Positions 44,250-53,535 are shown, counted from the stretch's first letter. The stretch: 64,000 bases of DNA from Fibrisoma montanum (GCF_003583365.1 NZ_QXED01000001.1:434001-498000), one strand, 5' to 3'. Notes: generated by a model from the letters alone, not told the origin. A program made the numbers and translations.

Positions 44250-45266
44250 ATGCCAAAAAAAATCCTCTTTCGCGCCGATGGTAACGCTCAGATCGGCCTG
44301 GGGCACGTTATGCGATGTCTGGCTTTGGCCGAGATGCTGGGGGATGCATATGAGCGTCGTTTTGCCATCGTTCAACCAGACCCTGAGGTGGTCAGACGAA
44401 TTGAAGAGAAAGGCGTGACGGTCATATCCCTGCCCGGCAATGACGTAGGCAATTTTCTGACGATTTCAGCTCCCAACGACGTAGCCGTACTTGATGGCTA
44501 TGCGTTTGATGAAACGTACCAACGAGCCGTTCGCACGAAGGTCAGCAAGCTGGTTTACATCGACGATCTGGTAACGGGTCATCAGGTAGCAGATGTTCTG
44601 ATTAATCATACCGGTGCTATTACGGAATACGATTACGACGCCGAAGCATACACTCAGTTCTTGCTGGGCCCCCACTACGCCCTACTTCGGTCGGAGTTTT
44701 TCGCCGACAATACGCCACCGCCCAACGAAGGACCCATTTTTGTCAGCTTAGGTGGGGCCGACTCACAAAATGTTTCGGTAAACGTGCTGGACGCTCTACG
44801 GATTGCCTTTCGCCAGATTGGTCAGTCGTGGCGCGTTCACCTGGTTATTGGCCCGTTTCATCCGAATCGGGCCAGCATCGAAACATACCACGATAAGCTG
44901 AAGCACCTAACCATTCTGTCAAACTTAACCGCCGGGCAAATGGTGGCAGAAGTTCGGAAATGCCGGTTGGCCATCACGGCCTGTAGTACCATTGCCTACG
45001 AGGTATGCGCTGGCAACCGCCCGTTGATAGCCATCCAGACGGCCGATAACCAGAGTCGGCTGGCTCATTTTCTGGAATCGGAGCAACTGGCTCATGTGGC
45101 GCCTGCTCAAACCGACGTTGACCAACTGGCGTACAGAATTGAGGTAAGCCTATTGTATCCCGATTCGATTGTGCATACGTTGCAAAAACAACGTTATTAT
45201 TTTGACCGGAAGACGCCCGAACGTTTTCGGGCTTTATTTGACCGCTTATGCTCACCTACCGCGTAG
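44250..45266 (+). CDS. pseG: PseG, UDP-2,4-diacetamido-2,4,6-trideoxy-beta-L-altropyranose hydrolase
   Basis: Removes UDP from the bis-acetylated altrose intermediate, the fourth pathway step. The 338-residue GT-B-like enzyme has the N-terminal FRADGNAQIGLGHVMRCLAL with the catalytic His (residue 19), LDGYAF, the VYIDDLV-like switch (KLVYIDDLVTGHQ) and C-terminal FVSLGGADSQN and TACSTIAYEVCAGNRP, as in PseG/MurG relatives. Its end overlaps pseH by 19 bp. Confidence 0.95.
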   Translation: MPKKILFRADGNAQIGLGHVMRCLALAEMLGDAYERRFAIVQPDPEVVRRIEEKGVTVISLPGNDVGNFLTISAPNDVAVLDGYAFDETYQRAVRTKVSKLVYIDDLVTGHQVADVLINHTGAITEYDYDAEAYTQFLLGPHYALLRSEFFADNTPPPNEGPIFVSLGGADSQNVSVNVLDALRIAFRQIGQSWRVHLVIGPFHPNRASIETYHDKLKHLTILSNLTAGQMVAEVRKCRLAITACSTIAYEVCAGNRPLIAIQTADNQSRLAHFLESEQLAHVAPAQTDVDQLAYRIEVSLLYPDSIVHTLQKQRYYFDRKTPERFRALFDRLCSPTA

Positions 45267-45724
45267 CCACTGCCGAGGACTCCCAGCTTTATTTTGACTG
45301 GGCCAACGACCCAGATACTCGCCAGCAATCATTTAATTCGGCTCCTATCTCGCCCGAAACCCATGCGGCCTGGTTTTCGCGCAGGCTGATCGATGCCAAC
45401 ACACTGATGTTTGTATGCAGCAACGAAGCGAATGAACCCGTCGGACAGGTCCGGTTTGAGCGAAAACCCGTGGCTGATATACCCGACGAAATTATCATTG
45501 GCGTTTCGGTCGACGCGCGGTTCCGGGGCAAAGGTTTGGCCAGCGAGTTAATCAAACTGGGCTGCGACGCATGCCGCGAGCAGTGGGGTGCTGTGGCGAT
45601 TCACGCTTACATCAAGCCTGACAACCAGGCATCTATCCGATCGTTCGGGAAGGCCGGATTCACATTCTCGCACGAAAGCGGTAAATTTGGCGTTCCAAGC
45701 TTAGTTTACGTATTACCTGCATGA
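45248..45724 (+). CDS. pseH: PseH, UDP-4-amino-4,6-dideoxy-L-altrosamine N-acetyltransferase
   Basis: A 158-residue GNAT that acetylates the PseC product using acetyl-CoA. It shows YFDWANDPDTRQQSFNS near the N-terminus, EIIIGVSVDARFRGKGLAS containing the acetyl-CoA loop, and the late NQASIRSFGKAGFTF motif. It overlaps pseG by 19 bp and pseI by 4 bp, so the three are translationally coupled. Confidence 0.92.
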   Translation: MLTYRVATAEDSQLYFDWANDPDTRQQSFNSAPISPETHAAWFSRRLIDANTLMFVCSNEANEPVGQVRFERKPVADIPDEIIIGVSVDARFRGKGLASELIKLGCDACREQWGAVAIHAYIKPDNQASIRSFGKAGFTFSHESGKFGVPSLVYVLPA

Positions 45725-46818
45725 GCCATAACCAACCGATTCAGGTTGCCAATTATAGTATCAGCCCGTCGCATCGGCCCTTCATCATTGCCGAGATGTC
45801 GGGTAATCATAACCAGTCGCTGGAGCGAGCGCTGGAGATTGTGGACGCTGTGGCTGATGCCGGTGCCCACGCCCTGAAACTACAGACCTACACGCCGGAT
45901 ACGATCACGTTCAACGGCCAGTCAGAGGAGTTTTACATCCGCGACGCGAAGTCACTGTGGGCTGATAAAAACCTGTACAAGCTGTATCAGGAGGCCTATA
46001 CACCCTGGGAGTGGCACAAGCCGATTTTCGACCACGCCAAAAAGCGCGGCATGATTGCGTTCAGTTCGCCGTTCGATACCACCGCCGTTGACTTCCTGGA
46101 ATCGCTCGATGTACCGCTATACAAGATTGCGTCCTTCGAAAATACCGATCATATCCTGCTCAAGCGCATCGCGCAGACCGGCAAGCCCGTTATCATGAGC
46201 ACCGGTGTATCGACCGTCGCGGACCTCGACGAGTCAGTGAAGGTGTTGCGAGCCAACGGCTGTAAAGACCTGGTTTTGCTGAAGTGCACCAGTACGTATC
46301 CCGCTACGCCCGAAACCACGAACCTGCTGACCATTCCGCACATGCGCCAGTTGTTCGACGTACCGGTGGGCTTGTCTGATCATACCATGGGCATTGGTGC
46401 GGCCGTGGCAGCCGTAGCGCTGGGGGCCGTCGTGATCGAAAAACACGTAACGCTCCGCCGGGCCGATGGTGGCGTTGACTCCGCCTTTTCGCTGGAACCG
46501 GACGAGCTGAAAAATTTGGTTATCGAAACCGAACGGGCGTTCCTGGCGATGGGTCAGGTCAGCTATACTATGACGCCGAAAGAATGCAAGAGCCTGCAGT
46601 TCAAGCGGTCGCTCTACGTAGTGAAGGATGTAAAAGCCGGGGAGCCCTTCACGGCCGAGAACGTGCGCAGCATCCGCCCCGCCAACGGCCTGCACACCCG
46701 CTACTACGACGACATATTGGGCCAGGTTGCTTCGCAGGACATTGCAGCCGGAACGGCGCTCAATTGGGGACTAATTGAAAAGAGTGAATCGGACCGCCGA
46801 AGCGGAGTGAAAGAGTGA
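45721..46818 (+). CDS. pseI: PseI, pseudaminic acid synthase
   Basis: Condenses the PseG product with phosphoenolpyruvate to form pseudaminic acid. The 365-residue NeuB-family protein has IAEMSGNHNQSLERALEIV, ALKLQTYTPDTIT, SSPFDTTAVDFLE, CTSTYPATPE and GLSDHTMGIGAAV in the TIM barrel. A C-terminal SAF/antifreeze-like domain follows (RSLYVVKDVKAGEPFTAENV). The last residues, SESDRRSGVKE, are encoded by the arm of a short-word repeat that spans the gene end. They are probably a non-conserved tail. Confidence 0.96.
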   Translation: MSHNQPIQVANYSISPSHRPFIIAEMSGNHNQSLERALEIVDAVADAGAHALKLQTYTPDTITFNGQSEEFYIRDAKSLWADKNLYKLYQEAYTPWEWHKPIFDHAKKRGMIAFSSPFDTTAVDFLESLDVPLYKIASFENTDHILLKRIAQTGKPVIMSTGVSTVADLDESVKVLRANGCKDLVLLKCTSTYPATPETTNLLTIPHMRQLFDVPVGLSDHTMGIGAAVAAVALGAVVIEKHVTLRRADGGVDSAFSLEPDELKNLVIETERAFLAMGQVSYTMTPKECKSLQFKRSLYVVKDVKAGEPFTAENVRSIRPANGLHTRYYDDILGQVASQDIAAGTALNWGLIEKSESDRRSGVKE

Positions 46819-46942
46819 AAGAGCAAAAGTGGCCCCAAAGCAAAGCGAAAGGCCAAGATTTGAATCTCTCGCTTTTTCATTCCACTTCGACGAACCGATT
46901 TACTCTTTCGCTCATTCACTCCGCTTCGCCCTTTCACTCTTT
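46779..46942. repeat. GAGTGAAAGAG-type inverted repeat overlapping the pseI end
   Basis: The left arm (AAAAGAGTGAATCGGACC, CGAAGCGGAGTGAAAGAG) starts inside pseI. The right arm (CGATTTACTCTTTCGCTC, CACTCCGCTTCGCCCTTTCAC) ends just before the flippase start. Arms are imperfect but long. Confidence 0.75.
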
Positions 46943-46947
46943 ACCCC

Positions 46948-48453
46948 ATGGGCATCATTAAACGCCAAACTATTCAGGGTACCATCTTTACGTACGCGGG
47001 TATCGTCGTCGGGTTTGTGACGATGGGCCTGTTGTTGCCGAAGGTACTGACGCCCGACCAGAACGGTCTGATCGGGCTGCTGATTGCCCTGTCGATTATC
47101 CTGACGCAGTTTTCGAACCTGGGCATCAATGGGGCCGGTGGCCGTTACTTTCCGTATTTTCGCAATTACGATCAGGGCCACGGCGGTTTTCTGCTTCTGG
47201 CAGCGGGCGTATCGCTGCTCGGCTTCGGGCTAAGTGTGTTCATCCTGTGGTCGTTTCGGCCGTATATCGTGGCTGAAAACGCGGAAAAGTCGGCGCTGTT
47301 TGTACAGTATTACTACCTGCTGATCCCGCTGACATTTTTCACGCTGTTCTTTAACCTGTTCGACAACTACGCCAAACTGCTGTACGACAGCGTTACGGGT
47401 ACGTTTTTACAACAGTTTCTGCAACGGTTCCTGCTGCTGCTGGCAGTACTGATCTACTGGGCCGGATGGATTACCTTCCCTACCCTGCTGATTTTATGGA
47501 TGGGATCCTATTTCGCGCAGATGGCCCTGATGGTCGTTAAGGTCGTGCGCGACGGCCACTTTACGCTTGACCCGAAGCATCTGCAACTACCCCCTGACCT
47601 GCGCCGGGAACTGTTTCGCTACGCATCCCTGACCCTGCTGACCGGGCTGTCGTCGCAGGTGATTCTGCACATCGACAAGTACCTCGTCAACGATGCGCTG
47701 GGCCTCGCCCAAACCGGCATTTACAGCATCAGCGCTAACTTCGGGACGGTCATTGCGGCCCCGGCCACGATGCTTTATAAAGTATCGAGCGTGGTGATTG
47801 CTGATTCGTGGAAGGCCAACGACCTGAATAACATCGCCAACATCTACCGAAAAAGCTGCCTGAGTCAACTGGTGATCGGAACGCTCGTCTTCGTCGGGAT
47901 CGCGGCCAACCTGCCCAGCGTATTCGAGATTCTGCCGAAAGGCTACGAAGCCGGCTATTACGTTATCCTGTGGATTGGACTAGGCAAGCTGATCGATATG
48001 GCAACCGGCGTCAACGGTACCATTCTGGCCACATCGCGCTACTACGCGTATGATTCGCTGTTTTTTATCCTGATGGTGGCCGTCACCATCGCCACGACGC
48101 GGGCGCTGATTCCTGTTTTCGGGCTGGAGGGTGCGGCCATCGGCGCAGCCATTGCTACGGCCCTGTTCAATGCCGCCCGAACGGGATTTGTCTGGCTTAA
48201 ATTCGGGTTGCAGCCCTTTACCTGGCGTAACCTAGCCGTCATTGGTGTTGGGCTGCTTGTGTGGGTAGTGGCTGTTCAGGCCCCGTATCTGTCCGGAAAC
48301 TTCTGGCTTGTTGCCACCGATGTAGCGTTGCGGTCAGCGTTCGTTGCCGCGACCTTCGTCGGGCTGGTCTATGTCCTGAAGATTTCACCCGACATGAATC
48401 AACTCCTGACGGGTGCCTGGCTGAAGCGCCGGGGGAAATCGGTCAGTTCATGA
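46948..48453 (+). CDS. Wzx-like oligosaccharide flippase (MOP superfamily)
   Basis: A 501-residue polytopic protein with about 14 membrane helices in the pattern of polysaccharide-biosynthesis flippases: GIIKRQTIQGTIFTYAGIVVG at the start, FSNLGINGAGGRYFPYF, LIPLTFFTLFFNLFDNYAK, and late helices with AIGAAIATALFNAARTGF. Such proteins move undecaprenyl-linked glycans across the inner membrane. Its place after pseI and before modifying enzymes indicates the Pse-containing unit is lipid-linked. No Wzy or ligase is identified with confidence here. Confidence 0.9.
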   Translation: MGIIKRQTIQGTIFTYAGIVVGFVTMGLLLPKVLTPDQNGLIGLLIALSIILTQFSNLGINGAGGRYFPYFRNYDQGHGGFLLLAAGVSLLGFGLSVFILWSFRPYIVAENAEKSALFVQYYYLLIPLTFFTLFFNLFDNYAKLLYDSVTGTFLQQFLQRFLLLLAVLIYWAGWITFPTLLILWMGSYFAQMALMVVKVVRDGHFTLDPKHLQLPPDLRRELFRYASLTLLTGLSSQVILHIDKYLVNDALGLAQTGIYSISANFGTVIAAPATMLYKVSSVVIADSWKANDLNNIANIYRKSCLSQLVIGTLVFVGIAANLPSVFEILPKGYEAGYYVILWIGLGKLIDMATGVNGTILATSRYYAYDSLFFILMVAVTIATTRALIPVFGLEGAAIGAAIATALFNAARTGFVWLKFGLQPFTWRNLAVIGVGLLVWVVAVQAPYLSGNFWLVATDVALRSAFVAATFVGLVYVLKISPDMNQLLTGAWLKRRGKSVSS

Positions 48454-48498
48454 GGCAACTTTGCTTAACTTTGGCCATTGCCTGCTGTATTTCTGCTT

Positions 48499-49308
48499 GT
48501 GAAAACACTAGTTTCCTTTCTGTTTACCGACGCCTACCGGCTCCTCAGTAATCCCAATGGGCGAAAATTCTTGTGGTTGCTCCTGACCTCGGCCGGTGCC
48601 CGACGCAATCAGACCACCACGCTGACCTATGACGGACTGCGCTTTCAGACGCCCGATAGCCTGATGTTCTTTTGGCAGGTGAAAGAGATTTTTGTGGACG
48701 AAAGCTACGCCTTTCCAACCACCTCGTCGGAGCCGGTTATTATCGATTGCGGGGCCAATATTGGCACCAGCGTCGTGTATTTCAGCCGCCACTATCCCAA
48801 AGCCCGGATCATTGCTTACGAAGCCGACGCAGCAACCGCCCGAACGTTACGGTATAACCTGACGGCCAATGCAGTAACCAATATCGAGGTAGTTGAGAAA
48901 GCCGTCTGGACCGACAACGAGGGCGTCGATTTTGGCAGCGCGGGCGACGATATGTCGTCGGTGTTTGTAGCTACCAACGTGAACCGTGTACCATCAGTCC
49001 GTTTCCGCGATGTGCTGAAGCAATATCCGCGGATTGATATGCTCAAGATGGATATTGAAGGGGCCGAGAGCCCCGTATTGGCCGATTGCCGGTACGCACT
49101 CGGGCACGTGCAAAACCTGTTCATTGAGTACCACGCGTACATTGGCCAGCCTCAGACGCTCCCGGAACTTCTCGACATTCTGAAAGACAGCGGATTCCGG
49201 TATTACATCGACACGGCCCAGCACCGCCTAAAACCGCTCGTCAACCGACAGTACCGGGGCAATACGGTCATGGACCTGCAATTGACTATTTTTGCGTATA
49301 GAACATAG
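48499..49308 (+). CDS. FkbM family methyltransferase (1)
   Basis: A 269-residue SAM-dependent O-methyltransferase of the FkbM type, which caps or modifies sugars. The SAM loop IIDCGANIGTSVVYFSRHYP, YEADAATARTLRYNL, and the family signature MLKMDIEGAESPVL are clear. Start choice is uncertain: GTG at 48499 is used here, and a TTG at 48478 is in frame. It lies shortly after the flippase. Confidence 0.88.
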   Translation: MKTLVSFLFTDAYRLLSNPNGRKFLWLLLTSAGARRNQTTTLTYDGLRFQTPDSLMFFWQVKEIFVDESYAFPTTSSEPVIIDCGANIGTSVVYFSRHYPKARIIAYEADAATARTLRYNLTANAVTNIEVVEKAVWTDNEGVDFGSAGDDMSSVFVATNVNRVPSVRFRDVLKQYPRIDMLKMDIEGAESPVLADCRYALGHVQNLFIEYHAYIGQPQTLPELLDILKDSGFRYYIDTAQHRLKPLVNRQYRGNTVMDLQLTIFAYRT

Positions 49309-49350
49309 GTACGGGGTGTAGGACACCCTTTTACACCTTACACCGCTTTC

Positions 49351-50304
49351 ATGATTGACAAGATTCTAAGCCGCCCTGAGTTCCGCGATCAGCCGCCCGT
49401 TCTGGTCGACATTGGTGCGTCGGGGCAGTTACATGCCCGCTGGAAAGCCTTCGCGAAACACTCGGTTTGCATTGCGTTCGACGCCGACGACCGCGATTTC
49501 GGTTACGTCGAAAGCGAGTCGGGCCATTTTCGAAAACTGTACACGTTCAATCATATAGTAACAGAGACAGACACGGACACTGCCGACTTTTACCTGACGG
49601 CGTCGCCCCACTGTTCCAGTTTGCTGAAACCCCGGCCCGATCTGATCCAGGAGTATGCTTTCGCGCCGAAATTCGAGTTGACGAAAGTCGTTCAACTCAA
49701 AACCCGGAGCCTGCATTCCACACTTCAGGAATTAAACATTGGGCAGGTCGACTGGTTCAAAACCGATTCGCAGGGCATCGATCTGCGGCTGTTCCGCGAC
49801 CTCGGCGACCGCGCCCCCCGCGTGCTGACGGCCGAGTTTGAACCCGGCATCGCGTCCGTTTACGACGGCGAAGACAAGCTGTTCCGGATTTTGCAGTTCA
49901 TGGATGAAACCAACAGTCACTGGCTGGCCGAACTGATTCCCAAAGGGTCTCCACGCATTACGCCTGCCCTGCTGGATAGCTTCACGACCAATCCGCTCCT
50001 GAAGAAGTTCGTCCTGTTTTCGCAGAAGAACAGTGCGCTATGGGGCGAGATGACGTACATCAACCGCTTCGCCGACGAAGCCATGCTCACGCAGCGGAAT
50101 CTGCTGCTGGGCTGGGTGTTCGCCACAACGCTCGCGCAGCACGGGTTTGCCCTGATCCTGACACAGAAAGCAAAAACGCGTTTTAACGACCCCATTTTCG
50201 ACGAGATGGAGCGCTACTCCCGCCGACGTATCTGGGGGCGCGTGTGGCAGATTGGCTTCTGGCCGGAAATAGTCAAGAAATTCGATAAACTCCTGGGCCG
50301 GTGA
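49351..50304 (+). CDS. FkbM family methyltransferase (2), divergent
   Basis: A 317-residue FkbM-like methyltransferase with VLVDIGASGQLHARW as SAM loop, IAFDADDRDFGYVE, and DWFKTDSQGIDLRLFRDLG in the place of the family motif (K-x-D-x-Q/E-G). It is unlike the preceding FkbM protein, so the two should act at different positions or sugars. A C-terminal extension of about 90 residues with hydrophobic stretches (LGWVFATTLAQHGFALIL) is not part of the core. The stop overlaps the next gene's GTG start. Confidence 0.83.
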   Translation: MIDKILSRPEFRDQPPVLVDIGASGQLHARWKAFAKHSVCIAFDADDRDFGYVESESGHFRKLYTFNHIVTETDTDTADFYLTASPHCSSLLKPRPDLIQEYAFAPKFELTKVVQLKTRSLHSTLQELNIGQVDWFKTDSQGIDLRLFRDLGDRAPRVLTAEFEPGIASVYDGEDKLFRILQFMDETNSHWLAELIPKGSPRITPALLDSFTTNPLLKKFVLFSQKNSALWGEMTYINRFADEAMLTQRNLLLGWVFATTLAQHGFALILTQKAKTRFNDPIFDEMERYSRRRIWGRVWQIGFWPEIVKKFDKLLGR

Positions 50305-51593
50305 GAATCACGCTGCTGAGTACGTACCACCTCAGCGGAGGAGCGGGCGTGGCGGCTACCCGCCTGCACCACGCGCTGGATCGCTACACCCGGGCGGAAA
50401 GTACGCTGCTGGTCGGCACCTCGAACCGGATGGAGAGACACCGGCCGGACTCGGGTGTCTCGTACCTGGCCAACAACCTGCTGGCTGAACAAACAGCCTA
50501 CGTTCGGTTCGTAGCCGAGCGGCTGTATTTCCTGCCCTTCGAGCGCGACCCGTCCGTACGGTTTCAGTTTTCACCGGCGGCAATCGGGGCCGATGTCAGT
50601 TTTCACCCGGCCGTGCAGCAGGCCGACGTATTGCATCTGCACTGGATCAACTTCGGGTTTCTGTCCACCCGGGGCTTAAGCCGGTTAGTTGCCCTGGGTA
50701 AGCCCATCGTCTGGACGCTGCACGATATGTGGGCATTTACGGGTGGTTGTCACTACAGCCGGGGCTGCACCAATTTCCAGACGCACTGCCACCAATGCCC
50801 GTATCTGAAGCATCCCGGCGAGCGCGATCTGTCGTACCGGGTGTTTGAGCAGAAGCGAAAGGTATTTGCCAAAGGAGGCATCCATCTGGTGTCGCCGAGC
50901 CACTGGCTACGGGACCAAACGCAGCAGAGCGCCCTATTAGGCGATTTTCCGCATACGGTGATTCCCAACCCCATCGACCTCGATACGTTCCGGCCTGTTA
51001 ACCGAACGGCGGCAAACGCCCGGTTTGAGCTGCCCGATGATGGCCGCATTCGGCTCCTGTTCGGCAGCGCCAGCGTCACCGATCCCCGCAAAGGCTTTCG
51101 CTACTTTGCCGAAGCCCTGACCCACCTGCACGAACAGCAACCAACGGCCCAGATCGAAGTGCTGGTGTTTGGTAAGGGACGTAGCTACCTGTTCAACGAA
51201 CAACCGTATCCCGTTCGGCACCTTGGTCTGCTCACCAGCGAAGCCGATATTGTAGCCGCCTACAATGCCGCCGACGCCCTGGTGGTGCCATCGCTGGAAG
51301 ACAACCTGCCGAACACCATTGTGGAATCGCTGGCCTGCGGTACGCCCGTTATCGGGTTCCGGACGGGCGGTATACCCGAGATGATCGACCACGGGCAAAC
51401 CGGTTACCTCGCGGCCGTTCGATCGGCCGACGAACTGGCCGATGGGCTTACCTTTATCGTGAACCACCCCAACCGATCCGAACTCCGCCAGCACGCCAGA
51501 CAAGCCGCCGAAACCCGCTACGCAGCGGATGTGGTAGCCGGCCAGTATGTTGACCTCTACAATCAATTAGTGAATGAGCGAATGAGCGAATAG
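50301..51593 (+). CDS. Glycosyltransferase family 4
   Basis: A 430-residue GT-B enzyme starting at GTG 50301 with a GTGA overlap to the upstream methyltransferase. The N-terminal domain starts RITLLSTYHLSGGAGVAATR and has HLHWINFGFLS, WTLHDMWAFTGGCHYS and a Cys-rich loop (GCTNFQTHCHQCPYLK). The C-terminal domain has the GT4 donor site PSLEDNLPNTIVESLACGTP with the E-x7-E motif. The last residues (VNERMSE) are encoded by the arm of a repeat spanning the gene end. Donor and acceptor sugars are unknown. Confidence 0.93.
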   Translation: MRITLLSTYHLSGGAGVAATRLHHALDRYTRAESTLLVGTSNRMERHRPDSGVSYLANNLLAEQTAYVRFVAERLYFLPFERDPSVRFQFSPAAIGADVSFHPAVQQADVLHLHWINFGFLSTRGLSRLVALGKPIVWTLHDMWAFTGGCHYSRGCTNFQTHCHQCPYLKHPGERDLSYRVFEQKRKVFAKGGIHLVSPSHWLRDQTQQSALLGDFPHTVIPNPIDLDTFRPVNRTAANARFELPDDGRIRLLFGSASVTDPRKGFRYFAEALTHLHEQQPTAQIEVLVFGKGRSYLFNEQPYPVRHLGLLTSEADIVAAYNAADALVVPSLEDNLPNTIVESLACGTPVIGFRTGGIPEMIDHGQTGYLAAVRSADELADGLTFIVNHPNRSELRQHARQAAETRYAADVVAGQYVDLYNQLVNERMSE

Positions 51594-51639
51594 AATTCCA
51601 GACATTCACTAACTCACTCATTCACTCATTCACTCATTG
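51566..51639. repeat. GTGAATGAGCGAATGAG inverted repeat overlapping a gene end
   Basis: GTGAATGAGCGAATGAGCGA in the GT4 reading frame is followed, 15-20 bp later, by TCACTAACTCACTCATTCAC and TCATTCACTCATTG. The words match those at 36.2 kb and 46.8 kb. Confidence 0.8.
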
Positions 51640-51642
51640 TTA

Positions 51643-52395
51643 ATGCCGACCGTCTCCATCATCACCATCACCTACAACGCCGAACGGTTTCTGGAACGCA
51701 CCATACGGAGCATCGTGGCGCAGCAGGCGACAGATTATGAGTACCTGATCATTGATGGTGCATCGAAAGACGGGACGCTGGACATCATCCGGCGCTATGA
51801 GCCGCACGTTACCCGCTGGATTTCTGAGCCCGACAAAGGCCTGTACGACGCGATGAACAAAGGGCTACGCATGGCCACCGGCGACTACGTCTGGTTTATG
51901 AACGCCGGCGACGAAATTCACGATCCGCAGACACTGCCAGGGCTGCTCGACCGTATCAGAGCAACAGCTGCCGACGTGTACTACAGCGACGCGTTGTTTG
52001 TGCAGGACAACGGTACGGCGGTAGGGCTACGCAGCCAGGTAACGCCCCATACGTTGCCCCATACCCTGACCTGGCGTGATATGGCGCTTGGTATGAAGGT
52101 TTGCCACCAGGCGTTCATCGCCCGGCGAGCCATTGCCCCGAACTACCCGACGGATAACCTAAGCGCCGATCTGGACTGGGAGATTCGCTGCCTGAAAGCA
52201 GCCGGGCGCGTTGAGTTTCTGCCGTTTGTCCTATGCCGGTACCTGATCGGAGGACTGTCCGTTCAGCAGCATCGCCGATCGCTCACGGATCGATTCAGGG
52301 TTTTGGTTCATCATTTTGGGCTGATTCCAACGGTATTCAATCATGGCCGGATTGTGTGGCGATCCATTCGTTTTAGGGCACAATCGGGTGTTTAA
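51643..52395 (+). CDS. Glycosyltransferase family 2
   Basis: A 250-residue GT-A enzyme. The N-terminus PTVSIITITYNAERFLERTI, IIDGASKDGTLDII, the DxD-like region WFMNAGDEIHD, and a late LSADLDWEIRCLKAAG (acceptor/base region) are typical of GT2. The start at 51643 (MPTVS) is preferred to a TTG two codons upstream. It closes the glycan cluster. Sugar specificity is unknown. Confidence 0.93.
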   Translation: MPTVSIITITYNAERFLERTIRSIVAQQATDYEYLIIDGASKDGTLDIIRRYEPHVTRWISEPDKGLYDAMNKGLRMATGDYVWFMNAGDEIHDPQTLPGLLDRIRATAADVYYSDALFVQDNGTAVGLRSQVTPHTLPHTLTWRDMALGMKVCHQAFIARRAIAPNYPTDNLSADLDWEIRCLKAAGRVEFLPFVLCRYLIGGLSVQQHRRSLTDRFRVLVHHFGLIPTVFNHGRIVWRSIRFRAQSGV

Positions 52396-52462
52396 TCGCT
52401 CGCGTTTGATTTTATAAACAATTGTAAAAATTGTATTAAGCTGAAAGGATAATTGCAAGTTC

Positions 52463-52495
52463 TTTGCCTTTTGACCGATAATGCGGATAAATTTG
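52463..52495 (+). promoter_or_regulatory. Candidate promoter of pfkA
   Basis: TTTG (52463-52466) and TAAATTTG (52488-52495) with a 21-bp spacer, slightly long for the Bacteroidota consensus. Start would be near 52502, giving a leader of about 58 nt. Confidence 0.5.
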
Positions 52496-52559
52496 CGGGC
52501 CTTATTCCGATGAACCCTTGTTTATTTTGTTCAATTCCCACAAAAAATAGACTTAACCA

Positions 52560-53534
52560 ATGAAAAGAATTGCTGTTTTTACCTCTGGTGGCGACGCGCC
52601 GGGTATGAACGCCTGCATCCGGGCTGTTGTTCGGGGGGCGGTCTATTACGGCCTGGAAGTGTTCGGAATTCGCCGGGGGTACAGCGGAATGATAAATGGC
52701 GACATTTTTCAAATGAATTCGCACTCGGTGAGCAACATTGTTCAGCGCGGAGGTACCATTCTGAAGTCGGCCCGCAGTAAAGAGTTCATGACTCCCGAAG
52801 GTCGCCGAAAAGCATTCGAACAACTACAGAAATTCGGTATCGAGGGGTTAGTTGCCATTGGCGGAAACGGTACGTTTACCGGGGCCACCATCTTCTACGA
52901 TGAGTACGGCATCCCGACTGTTGGCGCACCCGGAACGATCGACAATGATCTCTACGGCACCGACTATACGATTGGGTTTGATACGGCTGTTAACACGGCC
53001 CTCGAAGCGATCGATAAAATCCGCGATACGGCCGACTCCCACGACCGGATCTTTTTTATTGAAGTGATGGGACGCGACTCAGGCTACATCGCCATTCAGT
53101 CGGGTATTGCCGGTGGTGCTGAACTAGTCATGGTGCCGGAAGTACTCACGCCCATTTCCGAAGTGGTCGAAACGCTGAAGGCGGGCTGGAGCCGGCAGAA
53201 AGCCTCGTCGATCATCGTCGTGGCCGAAGGTGAAGAAGAAGGCAACGCCATTGAAGTGTCCGAGAAGATTCGTCGGCAGGTTCAATCCGACATCGACATG
53301 CGCGTTACCACACTGGGCCATATCCAGCGGGGGGGTATTCCAACCGCCTACGACCGGATTCTGGCCAGCCGTCTGGGATTGGGTGCGCTGGAAGGTCTGA
53401 TGAACGGGCAAAAGAACGTAATGGCGGGAATTGTTAACAACGAACTCGTTTACACACCGTTCCGCGATACGATTCGCCTACCCAAGCCGATCAACGAGGA
53501 CCTGCTCCGGATGGTGAAGATCCTTTCGGTTTAA
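52560..53534 (+). CDS. pfkA: 6-phosphofructokinase (ATP-dependent)
   Basis: Phosphorylates fructose-6-phosphate in glycolysis. The 324-residue PfkA-type enzyme shows the ATP loop TSGGDAPGMNACIRAVV, the active-site GTIDNDLYGTDYTIGFDTA with catalytic Asp, the substrate loop EVMGRDSGYIA, and the C-terminal TLGHIQRGGIPTAYDR. Length is normal. It is monocistronic and convergent with the next gene, with a polypurine/polypyrimidine hairpin in between. Confidence 0.97.
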   Translation: MKRIAVFTSGGDAPGMNACIRAVVRGAVYYGLEVFGIRRGYSGMINGDIFQMNSHSVSNIVQRGGTILKSARSKEFMTPEGRRKAFEQLQKFGIEGLVAIGGNGTFTGATIFYDEYGIPTVGAPGTIDNDLYGTDYTIGFDTAVNTALEAIDKIRDTADSHDRIFFIEVMGRDSGYIAIQSGIAGGAELVMVPEVLTPISEVVETLKAGWSRQKASSIIVVAEGEEEGNAIEVSEKIRRQVQSDIDMRVTTLGHIQRGGIPTAYDRILASRLGLGALEGLMNGQKNVMAGIVNNELVYTPFRDTIRLPKPINEDLLRMVKILSV

Positions 53535-53535
53535 G

